A DNA stretch of 64,000 bases from Nectonema munidae (lineage: Eukaryota; Nematomorpha; Nectonematoida; Nectonematidae), in assembly GCA_030549495.1 (NCBI GenBank), contig JAUIRK010000817.1, positions 85,640 to 149,639 of the forward strand. Direction: 5' to 3'. Shown piece after piece: positions 38,361 to 57,342 of this stretch (its first letter is position 1; each line of letters opens with the position of its first letter). The notes beneath the pieces are model-generated. The model was given only the letters and a program-made list of their open reading frames with translations, ran no database searches and was not told the DNA's origin. A program made the translations under genes and the position numbers.

Positions 38361-39400
38361 TTGAAAGTACTCTTATCAATAAAAACATTTATAAGTAAAA
38401 TGCAATTCGGTTTTATGCCTGGCAAGAGCACAAATGACGCTATTTTTATTATTAGACAGCTTATCGAAAAGAGAGCAAGAAATGGGCATATTCTGTTTCT
38501 TGCTTTTATAGACATGGAGAAAGCTTTGACTCCGTTTCTAGAAGTCTCATTGAGTGGACCTTTGAGAAGAAAAGGGGTAAATGAAAGACTAGTGAGAGCC
38601 AGTATGGCCTTGTACAAAAGCGAAGACACTTTTATAAAAATTAATAATTCAATTTCTAGTAAGTTTAAAATAAAAGTAGGCTTACATCAAGGTTCGATTT
38701 TAAGCCCCTTTTTATTTAATATCATTCTTGATGAAATTCTTAAGGATTTAATTAAAGAAGATACGAGTGAGATTTTATATGCAGATGATATAGTATTAAT
38801 AGGAGAATCTTCTGAAGAATTAAATAAAAAGATTAGCACACGGTATGACACACTAAAGAAAAAAGGTTTAAGAATAAACAGCAGCAAAACTAAGTGGATG
38901 AAAATTAGCGATTCTTTGAAGGGTACTGAAAACACAGTTTCCAAAATAAAAAGAGTTAAAAGAAACTGCAAAAAGTGGGTGCATAAAAAATGCTCAAACA
39001 TTAAGGGCAGTTTGATAAATAAATACAACAAATTTTAAGTGTAGGTGCTGTTTAACCCATTTACGGCCAATGTTCCTATTTTGGAACATAAGTAATTTCA
39101 TCTTCGTCTGCTTTTTTCAATGACTGAATATAAATCGTCTGCGTTTTTTTAGATATCGTCTGCTTTGCTTGGCCTTAAATGGGTTAAGTTTCAATAGGCG
39201 GCGTAGAATTAGAAGAGGTTAAACAGTTTTGTTATTTAGGTGAGGTAAAGCGTAAAAATCAAACGTTAGGATGGAGGCAGGCCAAAGATGACATGGACAG
39301 AAATAGTCAAAAAAAGACATGAGCAAAAGACATTTAGCATTAGGGGATGAGCAAAATAGAGATGAATGGTAAAAACCGGCTAAACCTCAGCGTGCTAGGA
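38361..39400 (+). mobile_element. RTE-type LINE fragment (reverse transcriptase), with nested MITE
   Basis: The frame 38361-39038 is a reverse transcriptase: QFGFMPGKSTNDAIFIIRQL, VGLHQGSILSPFLFN, and the catalytic EILYADDIVLIGE, followed by a zinc piece CKKWVHKKCSNIKGSL. After the MITE at 39056-39183 the element resumes with GVELEEVKQFCYLGEV. Between DMEKA and RRKGVNERL a one-base loss and a one-base gain cancel, so about 20 residues are read in the wrong frame (the correct frame reads FDSVSRSLIEWTFEK) while the ORF stays open. No endonuclease is seen upstream; it is 5'-truncated. Confidence 0.9.
39056..39183. mobile_element. piggyBac-like MITE inside the LINE, full length
   Basis: A 128-bp element between TTAA at 39052-39055 and 39184-39187. 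Inverted ends CCCATTTACGGCCAA and complement CCCATTTAAGGCCAA differ at one of 15 bases. It contains TGTTCCTATTTTGGAACA (39071-39088) and three CGTCTGC repeats. Its position inside the LINE zinc/linker region shows it inserted after the LINE. Confidence 0.9.
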
Positions 39401-39419
39401 ACATTAGCCGTAAAATTGA

Positions 39420-40980
39420 TGATTATTATTATAATAAAAACATTTATTTAGTTAAATTGTTTTTAAGAGGTTTTTTGTTTTGTATGATTTTTCATTCTTA
39501 TATTAATGGCAATATCTTGCATGTCTAAACAATGCGTTAACCTATTGCTATTTCCTGTGTGCAAAGCAAATCGTTTACATATTTCTATGCACTCTTGGAC
39601 TTGTGTTAAAGATGGTGGCATGATAAATTCTGCAACTGGCTCTTTATCATCGTCATCATCACCAGGTGAGTCGTTTTTATTATCATTAAGAATATCTAAG
39701 GCGGAGGAGCGATTCTAGTCCATAGCACAATTTGAATTAGGAAGATCATCAAAAATTATAAATGTAGTGAAGATCTTAAATTTCAGTCCAAATAATTTTT
39801 TCCAATACTCAAAACTGATGATGAAACGTCTTTGATTTCTTCATAAACATCAACTTCAGTCTCCATGCTTACTATATTTGGCATGTTTGCATTCGCAAAA
39901 ATCTCTACCGTAGATCCAGCTCAAGCATAGCACTTATGAATAGTGGAACTTCATTCCAAACTTTATGGAGCTAGTTGATAGCTTCAAGAAGAGAAATCTT
40001 TTGAAGAATTTCTGTACCTGTCTGTCTCATATTTTAATTTTGTAGCCTGTATGATGCCTAGATAGGCTGACTAACTGATGTTGTGTTTGGCGGTATAAAA
40101 ACTAATTAAACGTTTGTAAGTGTTCATGAGGGTGAGAGGGAGAATTGCCCAAAAATAACAACACTGCGCTTTGGATTTTCCATCTGACAAGCAAACTTTT
40201 TAACACAACTTTCGAAAATTTGACCTGTCATCCAGGACTTCTTGTTTGATTTGTATTTTACAGGAGGTGATTCTTTATTAATCTTTTTGAAACAATGAGT
40301 ATTTTCCGATTACAAGTAAAGAAAGAACAAGAGTAATGCTGTCTTTAGACTGTTTACCGCCATGCATATTATCCCCTTTCACATAAAACGATTTGTTTTG
40401 GTAGAACAAGCGAGTTTCATCCATGTTGAATTTGTTTTTTGAATCTTAGCCAGCTTCTTGGAATAGAAGCTTTTCATTCCAATTACTGACAACATTTTTG
40501 TCTACACCACTACTTTCTCCAGAGACAGATCCAAGCACAATATTGTGACGCTTTACAGCAGCCAACCAACCATTAGAAGCAGTAAATGTGTCAATACTAT
40601 GTTCTGAGGAAAATTTTAAAGCCTGTTTTTGTATGACTTGTACTCACCTAGCTGTGGCATCTTAAAACCACATCTAAGAAGTTCATTAACTTTCTCATTT
40701 CCTGTTTTTTGGAGCATTATTTTCTAGATCTTGCAATACTTGATCTTTGCTAACACTGAATGCAAAACTTATCATATGATATATGATTGGCACGCGTACA
40801 TTTATCAAGTTATGAATTAAAGACTGCTGTATAAAATAGGGAGATATTTATACGACAAACACACGTCTTCATGATATTCATTCATTGTACAAGCACAACG
40901 TCTTCATTACTACTTTACTTAGAATGATAGTGTATCTATTACAAGTTTTTTGATTTATATAAGGTAAGGCTAACATATTA
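39420..40980 (-). mobile_element. Second Tigger-like transposon remnant
   Basis: On the - strand near 40430-40290 it reads MDETRLFYQNKSFYVKGDN, then GGKQSKDSITLVLSLL, the first-Asp region of CENP-B/Tigger transposases (DETGLFY ... KGEKCHGGKKSKERIT). Near 40600-40560 ASNGWLAAVKRHNIVLGS matches the DNA-binding end. Near 40105-40055 FIPPNTTSVSQPI matches the third-Asp block, with its Asp lost. Many stops and shifts. The ends were not identified. It is a different lineage from the 21.7-kb copy. Confidence 0.8.
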
Positions 40981-41758
40981 AACTGGAACTAAAATGTGCA
41001 GATATTTCCAGGACCTTCAAATTCTACATTGTTGAGCCCCATATTAGGCTATCTCATTGTAGGTGTAATGTGGCAATCGAATTTTTTTTGTTGAGTCAAC
41101 TTCCTCTGCAACTCACAAAGTTAAATTCCGCCTCTTTAATTTTAACAAGAGGAAATATTTTTTCAAAGCTTGCGATTTGCGTGAAACAGAGAAATGTTCA
41201 GAATGAGTGATGGATGTGCAAAACAAAATTTCATATGTTGAAAACAGTTCAATTCTACCACTTTCCTTGGGGATCATATATAAATTATCTCCCTCAAATT
41301 TTTTATTTTTGAACCCCTCTTGCTCTATTTTTAATATAGAGCAGCTGAAATTAGTTTTCACCCTCCCGCCCCCTAGGGGAAGTCATATATGTATATGTAT
41401 CCCATATACGATGGATGAGTTATTGAAATTTCAACATTGAGAATACATTTAAAATAAACAGGAAAAAAGTGTAAAAATACTATCACGACTCGCACTCTTA
41501 GTGAAAATTGGATAGCGTAGCTTCACTGATGAGTCTTCAAAGGCGGAATATATTTTTGGGAAAGCAGGTGTTGTATGTTTTTCACAACTTAGTGATTTAT
41601 ACGTGATATCTCTTGTTCAAACTCAACTCATAACGTCATCTCTGTTCTTTTGTGAAAAAAAGTTTGAATGTGGTAAAATCAGGTATGCCAATATGGTTCT
41701 CTGTTGAACGACGTGTCAAAATTGTATTTCCAAGAAGATTTTGTATTTTTTTAATTAA

Positions 41759-41854
41759 CCGGTTGTCGACTTTACAAAAATATGAATCGTCTGCTTTTTA
41801 ATACAAATCTTGTTTTATATTAGATATCGTCTGCTTATTCTGGCCGTTAACGGG
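41759..41854. mobile_element. piggyBac-like MITE (GTTAACGG subfamily), degraded
   Basis: TTAA at 41755-41758 and 41855-41858. The right end TGGCCGTTAACGGG is intact; the left end is altered (CCGGTTGTCGACTTTAC). The interior has ATCGTCTGCTTTT and GATATCGTCTGCTTATTC. Confidence 0.65.
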
Positions 41855-41908
41855 TTAAATGACATGTCTTTAATAAACAAATCTCATTCCCATGTTAAAG
41901 TTTTTTAT

Positions 41909-42011
41909 CCGGTTAACGAATAGAGTGGACTTCACAAGAATAAATCGTTTGCGTTTTAATACAAATCGGCCTTACAATGAATATCGTCAGCTTATTCTGG
42001 CCAATAACGAG
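41909..42011. mobile_element. piggyBac-like MITE (GTTAACGG subfamily), degraded
   Basis: CCGGTTAACGAATAGAGTGG on the left and CTGGCCAATAACGAG on the right, then TTAA at 42012-42015. It shares the interior AAATCGTTTGCGTTTTAATAC with the neighbouring copy, only 54 bp away. Confidence 0.6.
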
Positions 42012-42114
42012 TTAAATAACGCTTGTATTCTGCCACCAAACACTTCATGTAAAAAATTACAAAGCAGATGTAAATAAAATGATTTAAATAACAAGAACAA
42101 CTATTACTTGTAAA

Positions 42115-42251
42115 GGTAAATGTACCGTGGGTATGTTTTCATTGACATTTTTGGCTTATGCCAAACTATGAACAAATTGGTATCGATGAGGAATCGAACC
42201 CAGAGGCTTCCGTGCTGAGTCCATCATCTCAACCAACCTGCCATGCCACCC
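42115..42251 (-). repeat. tRNA-derived SINE, family B
   Basis: Perfect B box GGTTCGATTCC as the complement of 42190-42200. The high-coordinate end reads GGGTGGCATGGCAGGTTGG on the - strand, as in the copy at 33089. Confidence 0.8.
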
Positions 42252-44108
42252 TAGGGAGAGGTAGAAAGCACCTCAAACCTATCAAAAAAATTGGAGCTGC
42301 CTTAAACTTGTAGATGAAAGTGAAAACTTTGTCGAAGGTAGTGTAACACATATGAAAGGTAAATAAAATCAAAACAGATTAGAGCCAGATAACTTTTTCA
42401 AATTAGAATTTATCATATTTTGTTGGTCATCGAATAAAAAGCGTGGAATATATGAATAAACTGTAATAGAAAAGAGTCTATAATTCAAAAGTTAGCTTGA
42501 AAATTTATCTTATACTAACACTTCCTATTTTTCTATTTGTAAAATTGAAATCAAATGTTTTAGATTTTCCAGTTTTTTCCGTCCGTGCTTAGAGTTGGTA
42601 AGAGTGGTCTTATGTCAGATTCTACAGTATAATATAAAAAAGATTAATTCAAATGAATTGATTGATCCCAACATAAAAAGAATTAGGCGTTAAATATTTT
42701 TTTTTTAAATATAAAATTCTCATTTTTTTCAAGTAATAAATAATCATGTAAAATATTTTTTAAAATAACAACTCTGTACAAAAAATTAAAGTTCTTTCTT
42801 CTTTACTTCAAAGTCTTTTCAACAAATCAATACTTTTGTGACTAAGCGATGCTAACAATGAAGTATTTTTGTTCTGAAACATGGCAGAACTCTTTAACAG
42901 TGCAGAAGTAGCTGGATGCAAGATTCTCTTCGTACCACTACCGCTTTCATTGCATTCTAGATTAAAGAAAAATTTATTGACAAAAATTAAAATAGGTAAA
43001 TTTTATCAGAGGAAATCTATGGATAGTGAATTGTCATATCAATTCATCCATCAAAAAATCTAATCAACTTGAATAAGTGAGTAAGAAATTTCAAAAAAAT
43101 TTGCAAAGTTAGAGTATCCAAAACAGAGAAGATCAAGGAATTCAAAATATCAGAAGCTACTTTTTCAAGCGTTAAAAAAGAGTGTCACCAATCGTGGTCT
43201 ATATCGAGCAAAGAAAATTTTAAATAGTCCACAAATTAAAATATTCTGATTTTTTTTAAGTTTCAATCGAATTTCAATTTGCCAGTATTTTTCACGTGGA
43301 ACGAAAATTTGTACTAAAGACGTAACATAGAATTTTGAACGTGTAATTTAATGTATCTGAAATGAAAACTGAAAGCTGGCACATATGATATGCAAAACTT
43401 TAGATGCCATTTTAAGCAGGTCATTGAGCACGGACTTATTTTTAGCGGAATTTCATGCGAACTTAGTGTATTGAAAGGAATTTATAAGTTAGGAATACTA
43501 GCAAGTATTTATAATGATAAACAAAGGTAATATTTTGTGCATCAACTTACTTTGCTTAAAACAACCAGTTCAGTCACAGTCAAATCATTACAAGAGACCG
43601 AAGTAGTCTCTTTGAACAAGTGGTAGCTTAAAATGAAGTTCAAAAAGGCTAAAGGTTATATGCAGAGCTCTTTGATGAGGAGAATTTAAATATGATCGTT
43701 TGTTTCCTTCTTCAATTGAATTGTATGTATATATAATTATATTTAGTGCAGACGATTTTCATTTCTTGGAACCCTGCTTTTTAAAGGGTTTTCCTGTCAG
43801 TACCCGATGCAAAATAGGATGAAAACACTTCATAGATAAGTCTGTATAGTTAGGGTTTTTACGCGAAAATTATTAAGCTTCAAATTCTGAAAAAACGTTT
43901 GATGATGTGAATCAAATGAGACTTGTTGGCGATTTAGGGTCTCTAATGTCAATATGTATATGTATTCGTATGTATGTATGCCTAGATGTTTTTTTGTGTC
44001 AGACGTACGTGTTAACAAATAAATAACAGTAACCTAACTCTAATGCTAATTCTACACTAATCCTAGCCCCGAGAATAGGTTTCCAAAATTTCACACATTA
44101 AGGCCGAT
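42252..44108. other. Region 3' of YJU2B, unassigned
   Basis: AT-rich. GCAGACGATTTTCATTTCTTGGAACCC and AAAGGGTT near 43749-43793 look like part of a TTAA-type MITE. An open frame at 42881-43063 (+) has no recognisable domain. I did not find a poly(A) signal for YJU2B close to its stop. Confidence 0.45.
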
Positions 44109-51219
<7,111 letters not shown>

Positions 51220-51800
51220 CTGAAATCATTAAGAAATTGATAGTATATCGATATTTGAAAAATTAAGCAAATGGGATTGAAAATAATGAATAAAACCATG
51301 AAGAATAAAAACGGACACATTGAATTTGCAATGTTTTGAGAAGGAGTCAGAGTCGTAATAATTATTGCGACTTCAATTTCGATAAAAAAGTGTTTATTAT
51401 TTTGGTGGAACGTTGTTTTTGCAACTCATAGAAAAAGGCTGAAAAATTCAATAAAATTGAAGAACTTTTTTATTACACAAATACCTCGTAAGGGAACAAG
51501 GCTCAGTTTATGAGTTAAAAGTTTTTGAAAAAAAGATTTGAACCAAATACTTTGAAGAAATAAGTTAGGACAAATTTAGTTTTTGAATGCCATTGTTTTG
51601 ACTTAGATCTCAATGCCGTTAATTGCTGAGACAGAGAGTGAGGATAAGATCTTCAAATGGCAAGCGCCTCAAATAGCCTCTGACAGTAAATCTCTAGATC
51701 TGCCTTCTCGTGGCGCGGTCCTTTCAAACTTAATGATCTAGAGGTGAAAAGCGAGCAATAGGCGCTTTAACCTATATCTTCGAGTAGAGCAAGCTCGTTA
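51220..51800 (-). other. YJU2B 5' region, unassigned
   Basis: Intron if the ATG at 57256-57258 is right. No ATG with a good donor is seen here. No repeat named. Confidence 0.4.
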
Positions 51801-51849
51801 GCTTTGATTAGCAGTTGCTCTATGGGAAAATAATTCTGATTTCAAACAA

Positions 51850-53700
51850 CCACTATCTTGTGGGTATAGAGCTGTTGGATGAGCAAAGACTAAGAGTTTC
51901 CAAAGCGAAATACAAAATGATTGGCGTCAGGAAGAGCATCCGACCGAAAAAATTGCTTCAAATAAAATGCTATGATCCCAAAAAAACTAGGCAGAGTACA
52001 GACTCAAGTACTCCATGGGTGTCACTACTGGCCTACGAGAAAAAGAAAGTTAGGGAAACCGATGAAAAATAGAAGATATTGACGGCTTTTGTAGACCTGA
52101 AAGAAATACTCTACTTGGAAGTCGGGATTAATAAAAGTAATGGAAAATGCAACCTCGATAATTGGAACGGACTTAAATGTGCATGTATTTGAAAAGAAAG
52201 AAGGGTATGTGAAAAATGCTCTTAGAGAAAAAAGTGTGCTCTTAAACGCTACCGAGAAACAAAGAAGGAGAAAGATGAGGATACGTATTAAACTAAGAAA
52301 AAAGAAGCTAAAAGAGCTATATACTTGGCCAGATAGGAAGGAATGCAAAAGATATGTGAAGAACTAAACAACAAAAAGGACCAAAATAAAATATATAGAA
52401 TCGCTAGAGCTAAACAAAGAGAGAAAGAGGTGTTGGAGCACGCATTCAAACTTTTTGAAAGAATAGTGGAGAAACGATACGTATAATAGTGAATTCCCAA
52501 ACAATTCGGTTTTATGCAAGGAAAAAGTGCAGTAGATGCGATATTTATTGCTAGACAAAATATAGAAAAGAAGTTAGAAGGAGATGTCTCAGTCTATTGT
52601 GCTTTTGCAAATCTTGAAAAGGTCCATGATCATGCTCCCAGAGAACTAGTTTACGCTTGCTTGAAAAAAAGAAGGTTGCACAAAAAATAGTCAGAATAGT
52701 AGTTAAATGTATAAAGAAAGCAAAAGTGTTGTTAGAACGCCCAAAATGTCTCTCCAGAGCATTTGGGGTTAAAGTTGGTCTGCATCAGCGTTCAGCTTTG
52801 AGCCCACTTTTGTTTGCTATTGTCATTGATGTCATATCTGAAGAATTTAGAACTGAAGACCTTTGGGAATTACTTTTTGCAGATGACTTGGTAATTCTGG
52901 TTGAGGAGAGTAAAGAAGAACTGCAAACATGTTTGGAAAAAGTAGGATTAAAAATAAATTTTGGAAAAACATAAACGATGGTATGTACCAGAAGTAAAGA
53001 AAAAAAACTGGAAATCATGGATCGTCATGGCAAAGAATTGAATCAAGTGATTGGTTTTAAATACCTTGGGTCATTGATTACAAAAAGTAGAAGATACGAA
53101 AAAGAGGTACAAGCAAGAATACAAGATAGCTGGATGAAGTAGAAAGAAGTCAAAGCAATCATGTAGTTTTTCAATAAAGTTAAAGGCAAAAATTTATACA
53201 ATTATAAGACCAGCCATGACATATGGAGCCGTGTTTGAGTTTAAAGAAGGAAGATGAGAATAGATGTGCAACAACCGAAATGAGTATGCTGAGGAAAATA
53301 ATAGGAGCCTCACTGAAAGATCGCATGAAGAATGAAGAGGTTAGAAAATACACTAAAAGAGTAAGGTTATGGTTAGCGCTATGAGTGTGATTGAACGAAG
53401 TAGTCTTCAAGGGTTTGGGCATGTTCTTAGAAAAGAAGGATGCGGTTTGCAGAATAATGGATTCTCCAAAATGTAGTTGAAAAGAAAATGAGGACAACCT
53501 TTCAAAAGATGGAATTAAAAAGAGGCTAGCTCAAATTGGATTGGAGGAATGTCATGCTTAGGAAAAAAGTCAAGGATTGAGATCATAGCCGTCGACCCCT
53601 AACTTGGGGACAAGGTGTAGGCAAAGAAGGTTTAGATATGAAGGCTATGAACAATATTTTGAAAATCTTTTTGAAGACAAAGAAAGAGACTAAACTATAA
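51850..53700 (+). mobile_element. RTE-type LINE, decayed and internally deleted
   Basis: Upstream pieces include GTDLNVHVFEKKEGY (endonuclease end) near 52160 and KEAKRAIYLARKEG then NKIYRIARAKQREKE (pre-RT linker) near 52310-52430. The RT follows: QFGFMQGKSAVDAIFIARQ (near 52503), VGLHQRSALSPLLFAIVID, WELLFADDLVILVEES (catalytic FADD) and KYLGSLI. C-terminal remnants near 53400 read VWACS-KRR. RT motifs before GFMQGKS are missing, consistent with an internal deletion. Stops and shifts break it at least five times. Orientation is opposite to YJU2B. Confidence 0.85.
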
Positions 53701-56700
53701 ATACAAAGCAATAAAACAACATTTTAATAAAATTTGAAGAAAATAGATCGAACATTTTGCGTTCCAGCGTAAAAGAGAAACGTGTAAGATTCAGGACATC
53801 TTTCAAGAACTATCTAAAATCGACAGTAACAAAGGACCTTGAACCTTTGGAGACTTATAATATTTGAGACAGAAAAGTTCGTGTTGCATAACCAAAAATT
53901 TTTAAAGTTAAAGTAACAAAATTATTGGAGTTGCAGTCCCAAAAATTACAAATAGGTGGCGTCGGAGTAAAACTTTAACATTTTTGGCTTTTGGCTTCTT
54001 ATTTGATTCTTAAAACTAGTGAAAATTTAGGCACCATTTTTTGTAGAGCATAAAACTTCAGGATTTAAATGAGTTTAAGTACTGTGCATAGTTTCATCAA
54101 AAACGCAACATTTCTTGTGTTTTGAATTTCCGGCAACTACATATAGCTAACATATACCTAGATTTTGATAGGTACTTATTTGGAAACTTTCCTATACTTG
54201 TTCCGTGTTTGATTTGAAATAATAAAAATAGGAAGACAACAGAGTAAAAATACTTGTTTTTGAAAAGGGATATTGAAGAAATTTTTACTGATCTCTAAGT
54301 TATAGTAGTACGCTAAGGAAGTTATAGAGTGTAAAAAAGAAACATAGTATATTTTCTGATCTAACCCCATTAAGAACAAGATACCTTTTAAGGTTAGGGC
54401 AAGGGGCACATCCTTAAAATTATGGAGGGGCGGAATTTTTTTTGCAATTTTGAAAATTACTGGTCTGAAAATACCAGGGGAGACCAAATATTCAAGCAAT
54501 TCTTTAAAATAGAGTGTATTCAGCGCATACCTTATAAGACACTTTATATTTTTTTACAAAATTGATGAAATTTAAAAACTATACTTCCAGCGAAAATATT
54601 TTAATTACATAACGCATATACACTAGTTTAAAAAAAATGAAAATGGGGGGGGGGGGGGGGGGGGACGAATTGGCTTTTCGCCCCCAACCCCTGATGTAAA
54701 TTAACATTGATATAAGATATAAGTTGTTTGCTTAGAATAGTGGACACTTGAAAATAAGCTTGGAACTAGAGATGCACCGATAAGAACTTTAGTCGAATAC
54801 CGCAGTCGGTAATTATTATTATTAATTGGCAAATTATTTATTTTTGCAAGTTGGAACCTCGTGGGTTAGGATTGAGGATAAATATCTTTAAAATTTTTGC
54901 TTAAAATTTTTTTAATTTTACAATTATTTTAATTAGTTTTTTGGAAATTTGTTTTTAGAATTTTTTAATAGGCTAATTCGTAACTTTTTAAATTTTACTT
55001 TTTTGTTTGATTCTTTTTCTTCAAGTTTCATAAAATTTTTGGCTTATATTTTTTAAATTTATTTTACTTATTTTAATTTTAGGCTATCTAAAATTTTATT
55101 TTATATTTGTACATTTTACTTAATTTTTTATCAACAAACAATTTCAAACAAATTAATTAAATTAATTGATTTTTTGACTAAAGAAACCGTTGATGTCATC
55201 ATCTTAAAAAATAATTAAAAAAAAAATAATGTTGGGCTAAAAAAATGTAATGTATGTCTTTTAATATCTTAATTAAACATATCATTCTTGACGTAATCCC
55301 GCAAATTATTTGCTATGTCAAAAATTCCAAAAATAGGACTTACAAAAACATGTTGAAAATTTTAATGGTATTTGGCTTAAATGGAAAAAAAAGTTTCCAA
55401 TACAAAAAGATCTCTTTTTTTATATCAAATTTAAAAAAGAATTAAAATCCTATCGAGAACTGTTTCAAAATGTCAAGATTGTCATTCAAGATTTTGAAGA
55501 GAACGATTGGTTAACTTGTTTTTAAAATAATTTGTTTTGGTACCTTTATCTTACCTTTTACTCAAAATTGTAAAATTTGCTACATAATTAGCATAAGAGA
55601 GAAAAGAGACAAATAAACTAATAAAGTAATTTTCACTATTTTAAAATGAAACTGTCTATTCTCAGAATAATTCAAAAATAATAAGAGGCATAAAAAATGA
55701 GATAGTTTATCGGCACTTTATTTAATATTTTCAAGTTTTTATAAGAAACAAAAGCCAACGTTGAAGTAGCTAACCCTTATAGGGTGATTTGGTAACGCTT
55801 GTATTTTTTACATTTTGTAAGGAATCATAGTATACAAAAAACGGTAGTTTAATAACTTTTCATAAAATTATTTAAGTCTAAGAAAACAAAATCATAAAAA
55901 AAACCATTTAAACTAACATAAATCATAAAAATCATAGTATACGAGAACAAATGATTGCCTTTTTTTTACTATTTCTGTCTACAAATAAAATTCTGACAGC
56001 TGTCATAAATAGATCAAGTACATTTTAACAACCGAAACATTTTGTTTCGATATTATATTTTTATTATAATAATAATCAACTAATTGTTCTAAAAAAGTAT
56101 TCAATTATGTACAGTGTTACTTACAAAATTTAAGAATCGAATATTATAAAAAATATCTCTGCGAAGGTCATTTTCGCCCCTCTCCCCCAAAACACATTGG
56201 GGCGGTTACCCCCTCCCCCCCCCCCCTCTTGGAGAGATTTTTAGGTTTGTGGTTAGAGTGGGATAATGTAATTTTTAAAAACTGAAACTTTTTAATTTTG
56301 TTGGCTTCGGCAAAAAAATTTATGGAGCCTTGTTCAATTTCCTGGATACATTATTGGCTCAAATGCCTTCCCTCTTCCAACTATGGAATGCACACGATGA
56401 TCTTTTATCCAGAAAATGCCATGCTACAACGTTGATACGAGACTCATTTCCTTAACCCATTTACGCCCAATGTTCCTATTTTGGAACATAAGTAATTTCA
56501 TCTTCGTCTGCTTTTTTCAATGACTTTGAATACAAATCGTCTGCTTTTTTTTAGATATCGTCTGCTTTGCTTGGTCTTAAATGGGTTAAAGTCACTTCGA
56601 AGAGCTTGCTCCAGATCTACCAGCACGAATTCGTTTAACGATAACAATGTCAGCAAGACTATTTCGCAGAACTTCTTATTCTGATTCGAAGTAGACACTT

Positions 56701-57255
56701 TGCATGTTTAGAAACTTTTCTGTGATAATAAAAAAATAGTTTAATTTTATTTACATAAACATTCTATAGGGCTGCCTAAATTTGCACATTAACCCTCTCA
56801 TTCTCATATTCAACTTGTTACACCACTTAAAGATAGTTCTGTGAATATTTGGCCATCATGCACTGAAAGAATTTTTAGTCGTTAATAAAAAGATGCTTAA
56901 ATTTAACTTTTAAGAAAGAGATAAATGGTCAAATATAAATTTTAAACCAAAAAGAGTGTTTAAAATTGGCAGTCTATTGGATAAAAGGAGATTTGAAACA
57001 TATGCTTATGAAATGATCAATGATATCGAATGTTTATATAATGGCTTTTAGATATTCCTTTAACCTAATAGATTGTCTAATTTACTTAGAATGATAATGG
57101 GAACAATAGATGAAGCAAACCAACTCCTAACATTATGTTTAAATAATAATTCTTAGATCTAATTGAGTGATATATTAATTAATATAAAAATTTTAAAATA
57201 TTTTTCCTATTACATATTAAATTTTAAATTAGATATAAATATTCTTTAAACTTAC
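53701..57255. other. AT-rich region with homopolymers and one MITE
   Basis: A G20 run at 54645-54664, C-runs near 56210-56226 beside CCCCAAAACACATTGGGGCGG, and the MITE 56456-56585. No gene recognised. Sequence from about 54900 to 56100 is extremely AT-rich. Confidence 0.5.
56456..56585. mobile_element. piggyBac-like MITE (TTAACCC family), full length
   Basis: A 130-bp element between TTAA 56452-56455 and 56586-56589. Ends CCCATTTACGCCCAA and complement CCCATTTAAGACCAA. It contains TGTTCCTATTTTGGAACA and three CGTCTGC repeats, nearly identical to the 39056 copy. Confidence 0.9.
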
Positions 57256-57258
57256 CAT
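57256..57258 (-). CDS. YJU2B: Candidate ATG-only coding part of YJU2B first exon
   Basis: On the - strand a pyrimidine-rich leader runs into AAAATG followed at once by GTAAGTTTA, a strong donor. The next YJU2B exon starts in phase 0 at the residue expected right after Met, so splicing gives Met-Ala-Glu-Arg-Lys, close to human Met-Gly-Glu-Arg-Lys. The implied intron is about 6 kb and contains the RTE LINE. This is inference from position, phase and splice strength only. Confidence 0.3.
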
Positions 57259-57318
57259 TTTATATGGAGGAAAAAAGAAAGCAAAAAATAAAATTCTAAA
57301 AATAAATTTATTTAATAA

Positions 57319-57342
57319 GGTAGGTAGGTAGGTAGGTAGGTT
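57319..57342. repeat. (GGTA)n microsatellite, probable LINE tail
   Basis: Six GGTA-type units. On the - strand they follow the LINE ORF end at about 57475 by 130 bp, as a simple-repeat 3' tail would. Confidence 0.8.

Larger units (their letters stand above)
40981..42114. other. Intergenic region with two degraded MITEs
   Basis: Holds the TTAA-type MITEs at 41759-41854 and 41909-42011. Sequence near 41250-41360 (CCCTCTTGCTCTATTTTTAATATAGAGCAGCTGAAATTAG) parallels 37320-37370, suggesting another dispersed repeat. No gene. Confidence 0.5.
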
